Shown here piece after piece: positions 12,699 to 13,316 of a stretch of DNA of 13,316 nt (position 1 is the first letter of the stretch; the number at the start of each line of letters is the position of its first letter). The notes beneath the pieces were generated by a model. The model did no database searches and was not told the DNA's origin. It saw only the letters and a list, made by a program, of their open reading frames with translations. The DNA is from an uncultured Woeseiaceae bacterium (GTDB lineage: Bacteria > Pseudomonadota > Gammaproteobacteria > Woeseiales > Woeseiaceae), in assembly GCA_947259435.1 (NCBI GenBank), contig CAMYMP010000429.1, positions 1 to 13,316 on the forward strand, in the 5' to 3' direction. The translations under genes and the position numbers were made by a program.

Positions 12699-13316
12699 CT
12701 AGCGCCGCAGGAAAGCTGCTATTTCTCGCAATGTGGGATAGTCGAAGATATCACTGATATCCAGTCTACCGGGGTAGCGTTCATCAATGGCCAGCGATAT
12801 TTCGGTCAAAGTCAGCGAACTGACGCCGATCTCAAACAGATTATCGTCGGGCCCGATCGTGCGTTCTTTGGAGAATTCACGGCAGATCAGCTCGAGTTCG
12901 GCCACCAGGGGATCAGCATCGGTGGGCTCGTCCGAGACCGTCGGCGCCATCTGCGCGATGACCGAGTCGAACTCGCCGTCCAGGTAGGCATTGAGCAAAG
13001 CCGCTCGCTGCACCTTGCCGCTCGTCGTTTTCGGAATCTTCTTGACTGGAATGACGTGGTCCACTTCGAGACCGGTTTGCTCGCCAATTCTGACGCGGAC
13101 CTTGTCGGCCATCAGCCTGAAGGTATCCAGATCGCGCTTATACAGCGCGAAGACGAGCAGTTCCTCTGTCTGACTGGCGTGCGTTTTCGTACCGGCGACA
13201 ACGACTTTGCCCAGGTCAAGACCCTCGACATCCGCCGCGATCTCCTCGATGTCATGGGGATAGTAGTTTTGGCCATTGACGATGATGATGTCCTTGGAAC
13301 GCCCCGTGATGACAAG
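12699..13316 (-). CDS. Fatty acyl-AMP ligase fused to an acyl carrier protein, C-terminal part (runs off right edge)
   Basis: The 205 visible residues are the end of an AMP-forming acyl ligase plus a carrier domain. The first part shows GRSKDIIIVNGQNYYPHDIE (residues 5-24). The YPxDIE ending is characteristic of fatty acyl-AMP ligases, whereas acyl-CoA ligases usually have PxEIE. Next comes the A10 motif KTTSGK with catalytic Lys101. From about residue 130 an acyl carrier domain follows, with NLFEIGVSSLTLTE; Ser167 is the expected phosphopantetheine site, and the usual Asp before it is replaced by Ser166. Such fusions activate a fatty acid as its adenylate and load it on their own carrier. 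The stop lies 22 nt before the KAS III start on the same strand, so the two probably form an operon. The adenylation core is outside the window. An internal ATG at 13112 is not the start. Confidence 0.9.
   Translation of the reverse strand, partial: LVITGRSKDIIIVNGQNYYPHDIEEIAADVEGLDLGKVVVAGTKTHASQTEELLVFALYKRDLDTFRLMADKVRVRIGEQTGLEVDHVIPVKKIPKTTSGKVQRAALLNAYLDGEFDSVIAQMAPTVSDEPTDADPLVAELELICREFSKERTIGPDDNLFEIGVSSLTLTEISLAIDERYPGRLDISDIFDYPTLREIAAFLRR

Overview
The window looks like chromosomal DNA of a GC-rich, heterotrophic gram-negative bacterium. The evidence is a TonB-dependent outer-membrane receptor, lipoprotein (lipobox) and Tat export signals, a PQQ/haem c dehydrogenase and a periplasmic molybdenum hydroxylase. 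A marine or sediment gammaproteobacterium would fit, but that placement is inference; no rRNA or other phylogenetic marker is present. I see no tRNA, rRNA, CRISPR array, insertion sequence or phage gene, and no gene-free stretch longer than 300 bases.

Region 1 (1-4693, leftward) is a probable operon read from right to left: a lipoprotein quinohaemoprotein alcohol dehydrogenase (2519-4693), an SdsA-type alkyl sulfatase whose GTG start overlaps the end of the dehydrogenase gene by 8 nt (553-2526), then the N-terminal part of an M16 zinc-peptidase lipoprotein running off the left edge (1-447). Region 2 (4694-7272) is a 92-bp divergent promoter region followed by a rightward TonB-dependent receptor. 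Region 3 (7269-9973, leftward) is a two-subunit IorAB-type molybdenum hydroxylase: a [2Fe-2S] subunit, then a Tat-exported molybdopterin subunit, coupled by an ATGA overlap. Its stop codon interlocks with that of the receptor.

The central genes can be read as one periplasmic route. The receptor imports a sulfated or hydroxylated amphiphile, the sulfatase frees the alcohol, the PQQ/haem enzyme oxidises it to the aldehyde, and the molybdenum enzyme oxidises the aldehyde to the acid. Family assignments are well supported; the shared pathway and the substrate are inference.

Region 4 (10053-11484) holds a PrsW-type intramembrane protease (rightward), a 59-aa protein (leftward, 3' ends overlapping by 13 bp) and a 103-aa glycine-rich membrane protein (leftward). 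The gaps around the two small genes are rich in signals. There is a perfect TGTGA-N6-TCACA CRP-type site centred at -41.5 of a candidate promoter for the 59-aa gene, three copies of a TGTCGC(A) motif around the predicted transcription start, several perfect hairpins, and an A/T-rich island.

Region 5 (11708-13316, leftward) carries a KAS III (FabH-like) ketosynthase preceded by the 3' end of a fatty acyl-AMP ligase fused to an acyl carrier protein. This pair suggests specialised lipid or polyketide biosynthesis continuing past the right edge.
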